DNA of 64,000 bases, taken from positions 14,210,120 to 14,274,119 of the forward strand of contig CP053149.1 in the NCBI GenBank assembly GCA_014607495.2. The letters are read 5' to 3'. The notes under the pieces are model-generated. The model had not been told where the DNA came from, made no database searches, and saw only the letters and a list, made by a program, of their open reading frames with translations. Made by a program: the position numbers and the translations under genes. Origin of the DNA: Carposina sasakii (Eukaryota; Arthropoda; Insecta; Lepidoptera; Carposinidae). Shown here piece by piece: positions 24,929 to 37,546 of this stretch (position 1 is its first letter; every line of letters starts with the position of its first letter).

Positions 24929-26042
24929 CAGGATGATTTTTGGTCGTCAACGTTCCCGAAAACTACGGGATCTCCTCATCATACCGATCATTTTCCTCCA
25001 TGGAAGCATACCTGGGAAGTGTCTGGTTTCCAAAACATTAGGATCCAAAGTTGAGTAAATAGACTGCGTTTTTCTGCATAAATGCACATTGACGCGTGTA
25101 GCAAGATTTTTTCACGAGAAATAATTAATATTTGTCTAAAAAAAAACTATCGTAAACACTGGACACTATATGGGGAAGGTGGGGTAATTGAGAACGGCGG
25201 GTAATTGAGAACAGTTGAATATCAAATAAACCTGCGCTTGCCAGCCCTTAGTATGCCCGCAAAAGTGCGAGTGAGAAGATGCACGCATTTCGTCACGGTG
25301 AGTCAAATAATCTTTTACGCAATTTTGTTACAATTTTTGTCGCATGTAAAAATCAGCACAAAAAGGATATTCTTGAGGTTAATGACAACATATTTTGTTG
25401 CCATCTTACATGTACTATCAGTTTATAAATTCCAAGTAGTTTTAAGTTCACCGTCACTAATATTGCGAGTAACGCTCATTTTGTTTCAACTTTCCAAGTT
25501 CGGGTAATTAGGAACGTTGCGTTATTGCGTTAAGTGCGTCATTTGCAATACCTGGGCGCATGATAAATTACGTTACGTGTAATTTGTACTAAACTAAATA
25601 ATTATAGCACCTACTTATTAAGACTTAAGTATGTCGTTCGCAATTACCCCATATGGTTCGTGTCTCCCCCGCGGACTGATCTCAATTACCCCACACGATA
25701 CCGGGTAAATACGAACGACAATGTTTTTTAGTTTCTTAATTTTTTTTATTATAAAGTTTATTTCCAAAAGTTTTGAGTTAATTTCTTTGTAGCTGGATAA
25801 GTAACGTTCCTGTTGCAATAAAAGTTGATTACATTTATGACTTTCTTTTATTATTTTACAGGGTTGTAAGTAAGGTGTTCCCAAATACCCCACTTTCCCC
25901 TATATTTCGCCTGATCAAGTAATTTTTTTTTTTTACCAAAAAAATTTACATCGTATCCCAGCATTTTTTTTTGGCATAAACTTACTTTATTTGATGTATA
26001 GGTACATACCCTTCGTTAAGGGTGGCAACGAAAAAACACCCT
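24929..26042 (-). mobile_element. Family A element, copy 6, interrupted by a pogo-like element
   Basis: In reverse orientation the ends are caggatgatttttggtcgtc (outer right end of A) and ggtggcaacgaaaaaacacc. A 732-bp insertion at 25171-25902 splits it within the 'ggacactata / tttcgcctgatcaag' stretch that is continuous in the copies at 55.7 and 62.2 kb. Confidence 0.9.
25171..25902. mobile_element. Non-autonomous pogo/Tigger-like element nested in family A
   Basis: Its terminal inverted repeats start TGGGGAAGGTGGGGTAATTG on the left and, read inward from the right, TAGGGGAAAGTGGGGTATTT. TA flanks both sides, and comparison with uninterrupted family A copies marks the junction. The motif gggtaattgagaac is repeated near the left end, and caattacccca recurs near 25640-25695, as expected of subterminal transposase sites. 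The 100-codon frame inside (25205-25507) shows no transposase motif. Assignment to the pogo group is inference from TA and end similarity. Confidence 0.75.
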
Positions 26043-27125
26043 CTATAGAGGCCATTTTAAATTATTTCCAACATTGTGCGCCTGTGGGACGGATGTCACG
26101 TATCCATGGTCGTTGAAAATAAATGTATCGATAGTAATTTGGGGCGCCTAAATAAATGATTTACTTATTAATATTTTATGGAGTCTGAGGAACAAGTGAA
26201 AAAAACCTATATCTGGATTAGCTAAATTATGGTAAGTATTTGCAACAGCTACGTATTGAAAATTTATATTTGAAGTAGATTTTAGTAGGTAGGTAGGTAC
26301 ATTTTTTTCCACATTCTTTTCTCTCTACATTTTTCAGCTTTGGATGATTTCACGGGCATTGGCTACTTTTACAAAACTAAGCTGGTATTAAAAACATTAT
26401 TTTCTACATTACAACCAAACTGAATTGGTTGGTAGGTTACTACGAGTAACCTACATACTCATCCTCCGTTTGATATGGCCACGATTTGTGTATATCGCAG
26501 ATAGTATCTTCAAAAGTAGGCGGTACCTATATTTTTCTAAAGTATCCAAGTTTATTTAGTTTAAGTTTACAATCCAATTTACCTCTAATTGAACCAGCCA
26601 AGTTACCCCAATAAAAAAACAAGGGATGCCTAATTTGGGAATCAAAACTCAATATGTCTGGAAATGAAATTGAATTTTCGGAAAGTAATGAGAGACGTCT
26701 GTCCCGAATAATGTATTTTACTGCCTTTAGCGGCCATTTTGTGTCATTTACTTAACCTGTTATCGTCATAAGGCCGCAGAGACCGACATTATAAAATACA
26801 TTTCTGGAAATGTATCATATTTCAAACCAATGTAAACTGGTCTAATTGACTATAGATACATCTTTAGGACGTTATTACACATTAATATTGCCTACTTTCA
26901 GTTATATAAAAAAAAATGTTCACACGTTCTAATTACAATTATTAATTTAAAAAGTTTTAGTCGCTATAGATCCCTACCTCTATATATAGATACTTATTTA
27001 AAAAGTCACAAACATGACTTACTTATTTCTGAATAAATAATAAATATTCTTGGTTTAGGTACATATCGAATATGATTCTAAACAATTTTTATTTATTCCA
27101 AATAAAGTACAAAAAACCAAATATA
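26043..27125. other. No recognisable feature
   Basis: AT-rich; no supported gene or repeat. Confidence 0.4.
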
Positions 27126-29583
27126 AGGTACATGGGGGTAATATGGTCACCTTAAGCTTTTAGTTTATATTGCCCGAAAACTAAGAGGAGGAATGAAACA
27201 AAAACACACAGTCATAAAGTTTATTTAATATGTTATTCAAAACAAGGTACATATTCTTTGCAATTAGGAACTTCTTTAAAAAAAAAGGGAAAATGACCAT
27301 ATTTCCGGCACGTGCAGGAAATATGGTCACGAAGTGTCCATATTAACAGTATGGGTTTTTAAATTTTAATCTTCACAATTTGGACACAAATATGTTTCTT
27401 TATCTGATGACGTGAGACCCACACACTCTTCATGTACATAGGACCTGCAAGAAGTACAAAGTCTCATGTCAGCTACTCTGTCTTCCTTACAAATAAAGCA
27501 ATACCAAGACTCAGATACTCGTATTTGTGTACTCTTCTTTGCATTTTTCTTCTTACGGTGAGGTTCAACAGTTGTCTGGGCACTTACTGCTGCACAATCT
27601 TTTTTTGAAAACATAAAATTCAATGGTTGTGCTAGGCTGTTGATTGCTTTACGTCGTGGAATGGTATTAGAAAGAACCTTCTCTGGAGTCTTCATCATTT
27701 CTGTAAAGGATAGCTCTCCTTCCTTTGTTGATGTTGAAGATCTAGGCTGTACAAAGGACGAAGAAGACGAAAGCTGTATATCACGATGATCTGGGAGGTC
27801 TCCTATGTCGTTTGTATTACCTGCCGGTGCCGAAGGTCTGGGCTGAACAAAGCACGAAGAAGTCGAAGGCTGCGCCTCATGATGATCTGCGACGATACTG
27901 TTGAAGTTAACAACTGGAGATTTTTTTATCATCTTCAGAGTCAAATTCTCCATTATCGGAAGCTGTCGATATTGCACATTAATGCAATTTCTTTCTTCTA
28001 CATCTGGCTCGTGTTGCTCGCGTGTATTAGGTGGCAAGGATGGAATGCTAGGAGCATAAGCACATTCTGGTATTCTATCTGGGTTTAAAGGATAAATTCC
28101 AGTGGCTTCAAAACCTGATTTTATATTGGATGGAGTAAGCGCTTTATCCCACACAGGAGTAAAAATCAATCCAAACCTATTACAGTGTTTTATCTTTATT
28201 CTGGTACAAAATTTTAAAGTTCTTGATTAAAATGCTCTGAATACAGCCTTGTCCATAACTCGTGTGTTGTGTTGCTGGGAAGGCAGAATAGAGTAATGCC
28301 ATGTTTCTCTGCTACATCCACGATGTCGTAATCTAAGTGGCTAGATGCTCCATCAAAGATAAGTAAGCATGCACCACTTGGCAAAATGCTCTATCCATTT
28401 TATGAAAAAGTCATTTAGTGGAGGCAAATTGTCTTGCCATTCAGGCTTCTTCCTTTTCCCCTTAAACAGGATCATTGGTGGTATTGCGTTACCTAGAGCA
28501 TTACCGCAGGAAACAACAGTTACATTTTCAGCATGTTCGGAGGCACGTATGTGCACTCTTTTTACTCCTTTTTGAGCCAAAACTTGAGGACTTTTGTGGA
28601 GCATTAACTGGCAGCCTTTTTCATCAATATTGTAAATTTGAGCTGGTTTATCTACAACATCCAAGCTTGTCATGATTTCTTGCAGTTTTTCAAAATAATC
28701 TTTTACCACAAATTCGTTAGTTTCTGAGCCCGTGCGGGATTAAGCTTTTGGCTCTTCCGCAGAGAAATGTCTGGATGGCGTTTCATATATCCCTTAAGCC
28801 AATCACGCCCAATCATGCCTTTGCCTTCTGTTAGTGCAGGTATTTTTACTTTGCTTAGTTCACAAAAGCGATATACCGACATCCTCAGAAACTTTGGTGT
28901 CACAGGGTAGCCAACATTGGCTAGTCTCTTTATACGTGAACTCAAATCATTTTCCTGTGATGGAGTAAGAAGCGTCCTGCGGCCTAAGCGAGACTTAACC
29001 ACCTGTTTAGTATCGTTTAAGGGTTCGCCGCGGAACACGGAACTCTTTTGAAGCTGTATTAATTTTTTTCCCATGAGCCACAGCGTGCAATGCAGCTTTC
29101 ATATCTTCTAAACGCCAATTCCCTCTTATTCTTCTTTACGTAGCGACCCATAGCCTGAAGCAAGCCAAAAAGCATAAATAGAAGAAAAACATAATCAATA
29201 TTTTCCATACTGCAAATATGGTCACTCCATGACCATATTCTACAAGTAGGTACTTGTCGACAAATTTGAAAATAGAAAAACATTTCTGCTGAGAATGTTA
29301 CGGACATAATACCACTTTAAAATATAATAAATAACCTTTGTACTTACTAAGTTTATCACAGCCACTGAAATTGTATTTTTCACGATTTTTCACTTTTTAA
29401 CAAAAATAATAAGCAAATGCAAATCTCCGCCGGTACTTTTTTAGCTTCAAGATGGCGTCGGTAAAACAACACGGATGGGAAATAGGCGAAGCCATGTCCA
29501 AACCTATTGCATGCCTCTTGTACTTTCTGAGATATAAGAAAGTGACCATATTAACCGACTGACCATATTACCCCCATGTACCT
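27126..29583 (-). mobile_element. Pogo/Tigger-like DNA transposon, inactive but with intact ends
   Basis: The terminal inverted repeats are 24 bp and exact: aggtacatgggggtaatatg.. at 27126-27149 and its complement at 29560-29583. TA is duplicated at both flanks (27124-27125, 29584-29585), as for the Tc1/mariner/pogo superfamily. GACCATATT-type motifs recur inside both ends (near 27295, 27330, 29215, 29235 and 29542), likely transposase binding sites. It carries one broken transposase gene on the - strand. Confidence 0.92.
27366..29151 (-). pseudogene. Pogo/Tigger-like DDE transposase with C-terminal PHD-like finger, frameshifted
   Basis: The start is an ATG at 29149-29151 (MGRYVKKNKRE). In order come an N-terminal helix-turn-helix broken by a frameshift near 29120; a CENP-B-type second HTH (LTPSQENDL to SRIKRLANVGYPV, then WLKGYMKRHPDISLR) within 28703-29074; the first catalytic Asp in YNIDEKG with ILFKGKRKKPEWQ (28353-28709); the second Asp in IFDGASSH, reached only after a frameshift near 28375; and LPSNTTHEL, after which a frameshift near 28265 and a stop near 28235 break the third acidic region. 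The last 267-codon frame (27366-28169) has GFEATGIYPLNPD, typical of this family's C terminus, a low-complexity linker, and a CxxC..CxxC..HxxC..CxxC finger of PHD type ending CPNCED. At least three frameshifts and one stop mean no active enzyme. Antisense frames here are shadows. Confidence 0.9.
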
Positions 29584-31709
29584 TAATATTGTATGTACAA
29601 ATTGGGTTTATACAGGATATATATTTGATGGGGGCGGTCTATTTGGTAGAAACTTGATACTCCGAAACCTATTTGGGATAACTGACTTCGCAGAAACTTC
29701 TTTAGTCGATCATTTATTAGGCATAAAAAATATTTGGTAATCATTTTTCGATCGGTAAATACATATTTAGTTTTGTATTCTGCATAATGTTATTGTAATA
29801 ACTAATAATCAAGGACTAGTTGATTCGTTTATCTCATTTCGGTAATGTACATTTGGAACAAAATAATTTAGAGTAAAAATGTTTGTAAATTACTGACGCT
29901 ACGTTACTTCACACATTGTAAGAGCCGTGCAACAAAATCCGTAAAAATCAGTTATTAAAAATATTAAAACTCAATAAATCTTTCCGTAAATATGAAAATG
30001 ATTAACTTATTTTCACATAACATGGTACAATAAAATTATTATTAGATAAGAGAGATGTTTCAAGTATTAATAAGTGTACAATTAGCGAATTTATTTCGGA
30101 AATAAATCAAATGTCGCTCTACTAGAATTTACGAAATTACTGAAAAGAAATATGTAGATGTTGCATTTGAAGTTTTAATGACATTTTATAACTACACCTT
30201 CATTTTGATGTATCTACTCCCAAATAGCTCTTCAAGTCATGCAATTTCATACAGAAATCGAATATTGCCAATGTAAGGCATGATCGCCTACGTGCGGCTA
30301 TTTAGCACTCGAAAAGTGCAAGCGCAAATTGGAAATCAAAACAATCATTGGTCCACACTCGAATCGATTCGAAGCCTCGTCGTGATCGATAACATGCCAT
30401 CCGATTATCGAAATCACGATCGTTTTATGTACAAATAAACTTGGCAGTAACTTTATCGTCTCTACTGAAGCCATAAAGCTGCATTTACAATGGTATAAAC
30501 GAACGTTTCATTGATTTGAATCGTATTCCATTGTGATAAAGTTTGTCAATTCAGCAGAATCTTTGGATTGAGATAGTATAGCTTTCGATGTTAGAGTAGA
30601 TTATCTTATTTCGAATGCACCTATTTCTTTGGATTATATTAAATTATAGTCAGCCGTGAAAATCGTCTCGTAATGTGTCGAGATTACAGCCCGTGGGACG
30701 AACGCGCCTATCCGGTACAATTGCACCTAAGTGTGCATAATGGGGTATAATCTATGAATTAGTTGTTACGTTCTATTGATTTTGTTTTGTTATTAAAATA
30801 GAAAAATACATACATCATTTATAAAAGTTATGCTGTAAATTACAGCGACAACAAGCAAGGTACGAGTAGAACAGTAATTGACAGTTACCAATTTGAAAAG
30901 GTCTATTTCCTTGCAAGCAACTAGGCAACAAACAACAAATAATTGAAACTAAGACAGGAGAAAGCTAAATGTCCCATTATTTACAAATGTCAAACATATC
31001 AATTCGCTAGCAATAATTTTTACAAGATCACTGTACCAATCAGCTTTTTTGTAAAGTCTTACGTTGCCGTGCACTACACATACGTAAAACTTTGTTAATT
31101 TTGGTACTTAGCCTCAAAATTACAAGTAACAATTTCACTTCATATCATACGAGATTTTTTCAAGCGTGGTTAGGTAAACCGACATTAACAGCAGTTAAAA
31201 CCACATTTTCGTCGTCGCCGCGCTCACTTGCCTCCACATTAGTTTCTGGAACTTTATTTAATTTATCAGCCATTGTACTTGCCTCAGGTTCCGTAGGGTT
31301 TACGTGTTTTATTTTGACATCAATCTCTCAACATGCTGGATGAATAGGAAGATTAGAATTAAGTAGCAATTTATATGAAGGGCCCGAGTGGTACAGAAGG
31401 AAGGTTGATACAAATGTGGTTTTAGAATTGAATGGTCTAAGTCAGTGGTAAAGTTAACTTCGCTTAGGAGCAACTCTAGCAAAAATTATCTATTATGCTA
31501 TCTCAGAAACTATTAGGAGGGCAATGGGCAATTGTTTTAAACTAAACCACAACCAAAAACGTTTAAAGTCATAAGAGAAAAAGAGACACATTGAAAATGT
31601 TTGATATGCTCTCAAATTGACACAGCTAAATCATAACCAAAAACGTTCCGTTGAAAGGTATATTTAGCGCAATTGCACGTTGATCCCGTAACGACCGATC
31701 TTATTCGAT
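29584..31709. other. No supported gene
   Basis: Mostly unique AT-rich sequence. A more GC-balanced block at about 30280-30760 (cacactcgaatcgattcgaa, gatcgtgatt-type motifs) has no open frame of note and could be regulatory. An 83-codon frame at 31092-31343 has no recognised motif. Confidence 0.4.
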
Positions 31710-31929
31710 ACTAGCAGCCGCCCACAACTTCGTCCGCGTGAGGGGGCGTTGTACCCGTGCGAAGCCGGGCAGGTTGTTGTATAGACTGTAGCCTTCCTTG
31801 GTAAATGGGCTATCTAACACTGAAAGAATTTTTCAAATCAGACCAGTAGTTCCTGAGATTAGCGCGTTCAAACAAACAAACAAACAAACAAACAAACAAA
31901 CTCTTTAGCTTTATAATATTAGTATAGAT
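31710..31929 (+). mobile_element. Family D non-LTR-type 3' fragment, copy 3
   Basis: It begins ctagcagccgcccacaactt and is almost identical to the 15.56-kb copy through 'agattagcgcgttcaaac'. Six or so caaa units precede the tataatattagtatagat tail; the other copy has fewer. Confidence 0.88.
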
Positions 31930-32393
31930 TGCAGTCAATTATCTAAATTTTTAGGCGTTTAAAATAATACTTAGTGTCCAGCTGTATATAAGTCTACCTA
32001 TTTATGATGTAGCATTATTATGATATATCTTTATGTAAAGAAGATAATATATTCTATCCAATAAGTTCATCCAAATCGCCGCTACGAACCCAAAAATAAT
32101 CCACCACAAAAAGTTGCTCAACTAAATGTGAAATGAGTCTCTTATCTCACTAATTAAAAGTCGATTTAGTCCACGAATAACTACAGTTAGTTAATACTTT
32201 GAGTGACATCGCTAACAAGGCGAGTCCTTTTTAGTGTTTGATTGATGTATCATGTATCTACCCTATTCCTGGCAGTTATGAGTTATTATCTATCTAATAG
32301 TCTTATGATTACATGTGAGTTTCTTATTTATAACTTAACATGAAGTAAGAAGCTTTTTTCCACTTCTCTTATACGATTATTTTAATTATAATA

Positions 32394-32761
32394 CAGGGTG
32401 TTTTTTTGTGGCCACCTTTAACGAAGGGTACGTAATCTATACATGAAATAAAGTAAGATTATGCCAAAAAAAAATTTTTTTTTTAAAACAATTTTAAATT
32501 CCTTGATCGTGCGAAATTTATAGTGTCTAGTGTTTATGTTAGTTTTTTTTATAGACAGATATTAATTATTTTTCGTGAAAAAATCCTGCTACGCGCGTCT
32601 ATGTGCATTTATGCAGAAAAACGCAGTCTATTTACTCAACTTTGGACCCTAATATTTTGGAAACCAAACACTTCCCAAGTATGCTTCCATGGAGAAAAAT
32701 GATCGTGATGATGAGGAGATTCCGTAGTTTTCGGAAACGTTGACGACCAAAAATCATCCTG
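32394..32761 (+). mobile_element. Family A element, copy 7
   Basis: Near full length, from cagggtgtttttttgtggcc to gaccaaaaatcatcctg, with TA on both sides. The 'gcgcgtctatgtgcatttat' block is intact. Confidence 0.92.
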
Positions 32762-32821
32762 TATAATATAATAATAATAGAATTATAACCTATATTTCTA
32801 TTATAATAATATAATATTCAC

Positions 32822-33043
32822 ACACTACACAACACATTAACCTAGTCCCACACTAAGATCCCTAAGGTCTTGTGTCGTGGGTACTAAGTAACGGTATATA
32901 AATACATAGATAAGTATAGAAACATCCATGACTCGGAAACAAACATCAATATTCATCATATCAATGTTTGCACCTACCGGGATTCGAACCCAGGACCTAT
33001 GGCGTCGTAGGCAGGGTCACTACCTACAAGACCAATCGGCCGT
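32822..33043 (-). mobile_element. tRNA-derived SINE, copy 2
   Basis: Reading in reverse, the head starts gacggccgattggtcttgta and carries a B box (ggttcgaatcccgg). It is followed by the shared body (gatatgatgaatattgatgt) and tail ending 'gtgttgtgtag'. It matches the 58.63-kb copy over the full length. Confidence 0.9.
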
Positions 33044-33812
33044 CAATTAGTTATTAATAAAATAGATTGATTAAAAAAATTGTGATGTATCGGACAATGC
33101 GTAAAATGATTTACTTGCACAAGGATGTTTTCTCTCAACGCATAGAGGTAGGTATAAGTTGTGCATTATTCCTTAGCAATCTTTCCAAATCAATGGCATA
33201 AAAAATACATGGTGAAATCTAAGTAAAATGTATTGCATAAGAAGTCTTAACAATCGTGTCTATCTTGTTAAAGTTAATTAAAGTTAGATAAAAATAATAG
33301 CTCACTCTATTTTTCCGATATCATTGCTATGATATGTGCCATTTATTTCCCTAATTGGCTTAACAGATATCTAATATTATGCACCCACTTCAATATTCTC
33401 GTGTATGTCAGGAAGTAATGTGTAACATTCCGTCTGTCTGTTTACCACTAGACATAACTTCATTAACATTATTTGTTTAACTAGCTATACAAGTATTCAC
33501 TTAAACAAACATAACGTTTGCGCATCCAATGGAAAATAAACATAATTGTCGAGGCAATAAGTGCTAGGAAAATTTTCGTAACGCATATATTTTTGTTAGG
33601 TTCAAGGATAGTTACATGGTTTATTTGTATTGAAAACCTTAGGCACTGACATTAATACCATGTTATTTATGTAGCACAAACTGTTTATCTACGGAACATG
33701 ACAAGCGTGTGCATGGACAGTAATTTAGTTTAACGTTTTATTGAAATACATTGTGGAGAAATAGCAAGCTGATGCCTTCAGCAACTAACTACATACATTG
33801 TTTTATAGTTCA
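33044..33812. other. No recognisable feature
   Basis: AT-rich; nothing supported. Confidence 0.4.
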
Positions 33813-34766
33813 ACTAGTGGCCCGCCCTCGCTTCGCTTCGGTACATATCAGTATATAGCTAAGACTTCATATGTAGGTACAGCTGTTTTTGTAAAAATTT
33901 GGAACTCCCGTTGGTTTCCTTCCCGTGGGAATTTGAGGAAATAGAGCTTCCTCGTAGTCCCTAATCCGATTTTAGCGTAAAAATAGCGGTTTTCGTAAAA
34001 ATTTGATATTCCCGTTTGTGCCTTCCCGTGGGAATTTCGGGAAATCTGTTCCTAGTGCTTCCCCGCAATGAACATAACAATTTCAGATTCAGCCGTTTTC
34101 GTAAAAAATATATCGGGATATAAAAATATATCCGTGGGATCGGGAAATTCTTATAGCCTACAGAGTATTCGTTAAAAGGAATTTAAACTTCAAAAGCGTT
34201 TGTACTTGATACACCCAAAACTTCTAAATTACATGTTCCTAGGTTCAGTGTAAGATTTCGTATACAAAAAGTTTTTTGTAGTTCCAGTTCCGAATCCGTT
34301 CCGTTCGACCATTCGGGAATTCCGTTTGTAGAAAAATTCTGCACATCCTTTGGACCTACGTACCAAGATTCATGGTCTATATCTTCATCAACCCCTATTT
34401 CACCCCCAAACTGGTAAAAATTTATGCTAGAACAAAATTTTTTGTTTCTTATGCGTGGGATATTTAACTTGCATACTAACTTTCAACCCTTATTTCACCC
34501 CTTAAAATTTAAAATGCTAGAAGAAATTAATGATTTCTTATCAAGTGCTTAAATATAAAGTTTCATGGTTTTAGTTTTTAAAATTAGAAATCCCATACAA
34601 ACTTTCAACCTCTATTTCAACCCCTCATCCCTTTTTTTGATAAAAAGTCTATGCTGTCGCAGGGTCTAAAGATGTCTGCATTTATGCAAAATCGGTTGCG
34701 AGGTTTAAGCGGGAAAGCGTAACAGACAGACAGACAGAGTTACTTTCGCATTTATAATATTAGTTG
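33813..34766. mobile_element. Degenerate non-LTR-type retrotransposon 3' region
   Basis: It opens actagtggcccgccctcgct and ends 'acagacagacagacagag' then tttataatattagttggg, the hallmark of untranslated retrotransposon 3' ends in insects. Inside, a motif 'ttcccgtgggaattt' recurs (near 33920 and 34025) and 'actttcaaccc..tatttcacccc' recurs (near 34480 and 34605). No reverse transcriptase frame is present. Confidence 0.6.
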
Positions 34767-34905
34767 GGAAATGGCTTAGAAGTGGCTTAAATATAGTATA
34801 GTACCTATAGTATGAGCTATACTGCGAGCGAAGAGATTGGAAATGTAACATTTCACCAAATTACGATAAGCATGGCAGTATTTGATAAGCCAGGTACGGT
34901 ATATA

Positions 34906-34980
34906 CAGGGTGTTTTTTTGTGGCCACCATTTACGAGATTCCGTAGTTTTCGGGAACGTTGACGACCAAAAATCACCCTG
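34906..34980 (+). mobile_element. Family A element, copy 8, reduced to its two ends (75 bp)
   Basis: It joins cagggtgtttttttgtggcc directly to cgagattccgtagttttcgg and ends aaaatcaccctg. Everything between is lost, but both termini and the TA flanks remain. Confidence 0.9.
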
Positions 34981-35959
34981 TACCTAGACTCACGTCTATA
35001 GGGTTAGGCAGAAACTACTGATCCTCGGCTTACTTCATACCTATCTCTTTCTCCTAATCCACATTCAGTGAAAAATGTCATACGTGGTGGTCGTCGGTTT
35101 ACGGCTGCTCTACCTATTTATATTTTTGAATAAATTAATGTATTCTTTTAAATATGTACACACTTTCTTTTATTTCTTTTTCAGATCTTGAAATTAACAA
35201 GACATTTCAAGTACTTAGTAGTAAACAACCCGATGGTACCCAAAATACTCAATAGTACTCGTAGGTTAGGTACTCAGGTACTCAGTTGGTTTATTAGGTA
35301 GGTATAGCAAAGCCCAACACAATTATTATCTTTGATACTCGTACTTACCTATAGTTATTTTTAGCACTTGATGGTTTAAAAACGAATGGTACTGTACGTC
35401 AATGTTTATTTGCCTTACTTATAGTACATAACGCAGTCAATTTAAATTCTTGTAAGTAAATTCAGTATCTTGATGAACCGTGTTGTTTAACTACTAATAA
35501 ATAACTTCGAGTACACTTGAAGGGTATATTTACAAAGTTTCAATATATCTTATCTGAGAACATTAAAGTTTTTATGATAGTATCTACCCAGTAGTGAAAG
35601 CGCTATTAAAGTAAAGTTCTTAAAGTTTTTATATTTGGCTGAACGTATGTTTTATTTGCACTTTCTATAATATTTGAAAGGACATGTCATGTTACGCATG
35701 TCATAGCAAAACCACTTAGTATTAACATTGATTTAAGTTAATTAAAAAAAAAAGCAAAATGCCATTCTAACGTAAACTTGTTTTGTTATCCCTCCCTTTG
35801 GCCAGATTATTTTTCGTCAATGCAAGCTTAATAGGATTTATAAGACTATTTATTAATAGGAAAAATATTACAATTTAGTTAGCTGACAACTACACGTTAC
35901 ATCATAGTATTTTTCTTCGTGTCAAGTTATTAGATGAAGGAGTATTTATTTTTTGCGTC
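34981..35959. other. No recognisable feature
   Basis: AT-rich, with short TAGGTACTC-type motifs near 35215-35290. No gene is supported. Confidence 0.4.
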
Positions 35960-36775
35960 CTATATTTCAATACCCAGCACTTCGCAAAAAACTTATCGCC
36001 TAAGTTCCATTTCGCAAACGAACCTTTAGCAACTGTACCTACATTTCGCACATATTTCATTTGGTAAAATTATCATTTGGCAAACTTTTACTTAGTCAAG
36101 TTTTATTTGGAACAATTGAATATACTTAGCAAATGTTTATTTTGGAAAATATTACGAGTATATTTCAAAAATATATTTGCTCAAATTATCACTTTGCATA
36201 CTTAGGTACTCAAATCAACAGAAATCTTAGGTTAGGTGGAGAGGCCTGGTCAATAGGTCGACACAAATTGGAGGTGGGAGGCGGAACGTGGGTTGGGGTC
36301 CCACTATTACGCCTCAGGAGGTTGAGCTCCCCATGAGGTGGTCCCGTGCCGTATCATGCTCTATATGTTTTGGCAATATGCTCTGCGGCACGGGAAAACC
36401 GGGGGTGCATACGCGCCGTATCATGTGTGTCTCTGTGTGTCGTTGCAACATGCTCTGCGGCGCGGGCCAGCGATTTTTAAGTGATGTTTATGTTGTATGA
36501 GCACACAGCAAGAAAATAGTTAAACCGAACTACTCACTTCACAAAATTTGATCTAAGATAGTTTGTATTCTTTGCACCACTCACATTGTTTTGTAAATCA
36601 TATGCCTTGCAATCTTTTGGGAAGATGAAGTTTTTCCAAATGTAACATTTTATTAAATAATATTTGGTTAAATGAAACATTGCCAAACAATAATTTATTA
36701 AACAATAGTATGCCGAAAAATCGTTTTTTTGCCAAATCGGCCAAACATTAGGCATTCTGTCAATCATTCAAGTTG
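35960..36775. repeat. Diverged 'TTTGGCAAA' repeat block with GC-rich centre
   Basis: The left part (to about 36200) carries many variants of tttcgcaaa / atttggcaaa at roughly 15-25-bp spacing. The right part (from about 36530) carries the complementary tttgccaaa / aatgtaaca forms. The centre (36225-36475) is GC-rich and holds two related units of about 55 bp: cgtatcatgctctatatg... to ctgcggcacgg, and cgtatcatgtgtgtctctgt to ctgcggcgcgg. The class is unknown, possibly a foldback element with cargo. Confidence 0.5.
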
Positions 36776-37546
36776 TAACCGAACTCTGGTTGAATTTGAG
36801 TGATACATTTTTATTACAGATCCTCACACGGGCCATCTTTCATGGTCAACTACGGTCGTAATTTCTCAATATTTGATAGAGCATCTGCCAAAAAATCTCT
36901 AGTCTATCCTGTAAAATTATGAAGCAGCGCCTGTTTCCCTAATAGCTGCATCATTCATTACATAAATTCGTTGTACCTTCCTATGTCTTAGTCTACTTCC
37001 AAGACACAAGCTGAGTACCAATAAATCTAGGTTCCTGTCCTATTATGTAATCTTTGCTCTACCGGATCTACTTAAATGCCTTCATTAGAACACGTTAGAA
37101 GATATAATACCCTATAATCCAGCATATCCGCTGTAATCCGCTACTGCCTAAACCTGTAACATAGCTCGAGAGCATAGCGTATGTATATTGTTGTAATTTC
37201 AAAAGCATTAATGCCGGATGTCGTCAGTTCCTGCTATTTTCAACCTATCAAATGATTGGGATCGGCAGAAATAGGGTACCTAACCCTACGCACGAAGAAG
37301 AATTCAACTATCTTGTTAATTTAATTTAGTCTTGCTCTTCTAGGTTCTTCATTTGATATTGATAGATATTCCTAATAGGCTATTATTTATCATAGTTAAT
37401 GCAAAACCATAAAACGCAAAACTATAAATACATACGTATAATCTGGAAAACCAACCAATGAATTCTAAACTATTAAACCACTCTTCGATACCAGTCTGTG
37501 TTCGTTTATCTAATTTATTTGTTCTGCATCGCCTCTCGCATCCGAG
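36776..37546. other. No recognisable feature
   Basis: AT-rich; nothing supported. Confidence 0.4.

Noticed and set aside
27786..28675. + strand frames of 100, 68 and 66 codons
   Set aside because: They lie antisense to the transposase frames, which carry recognisable domains.
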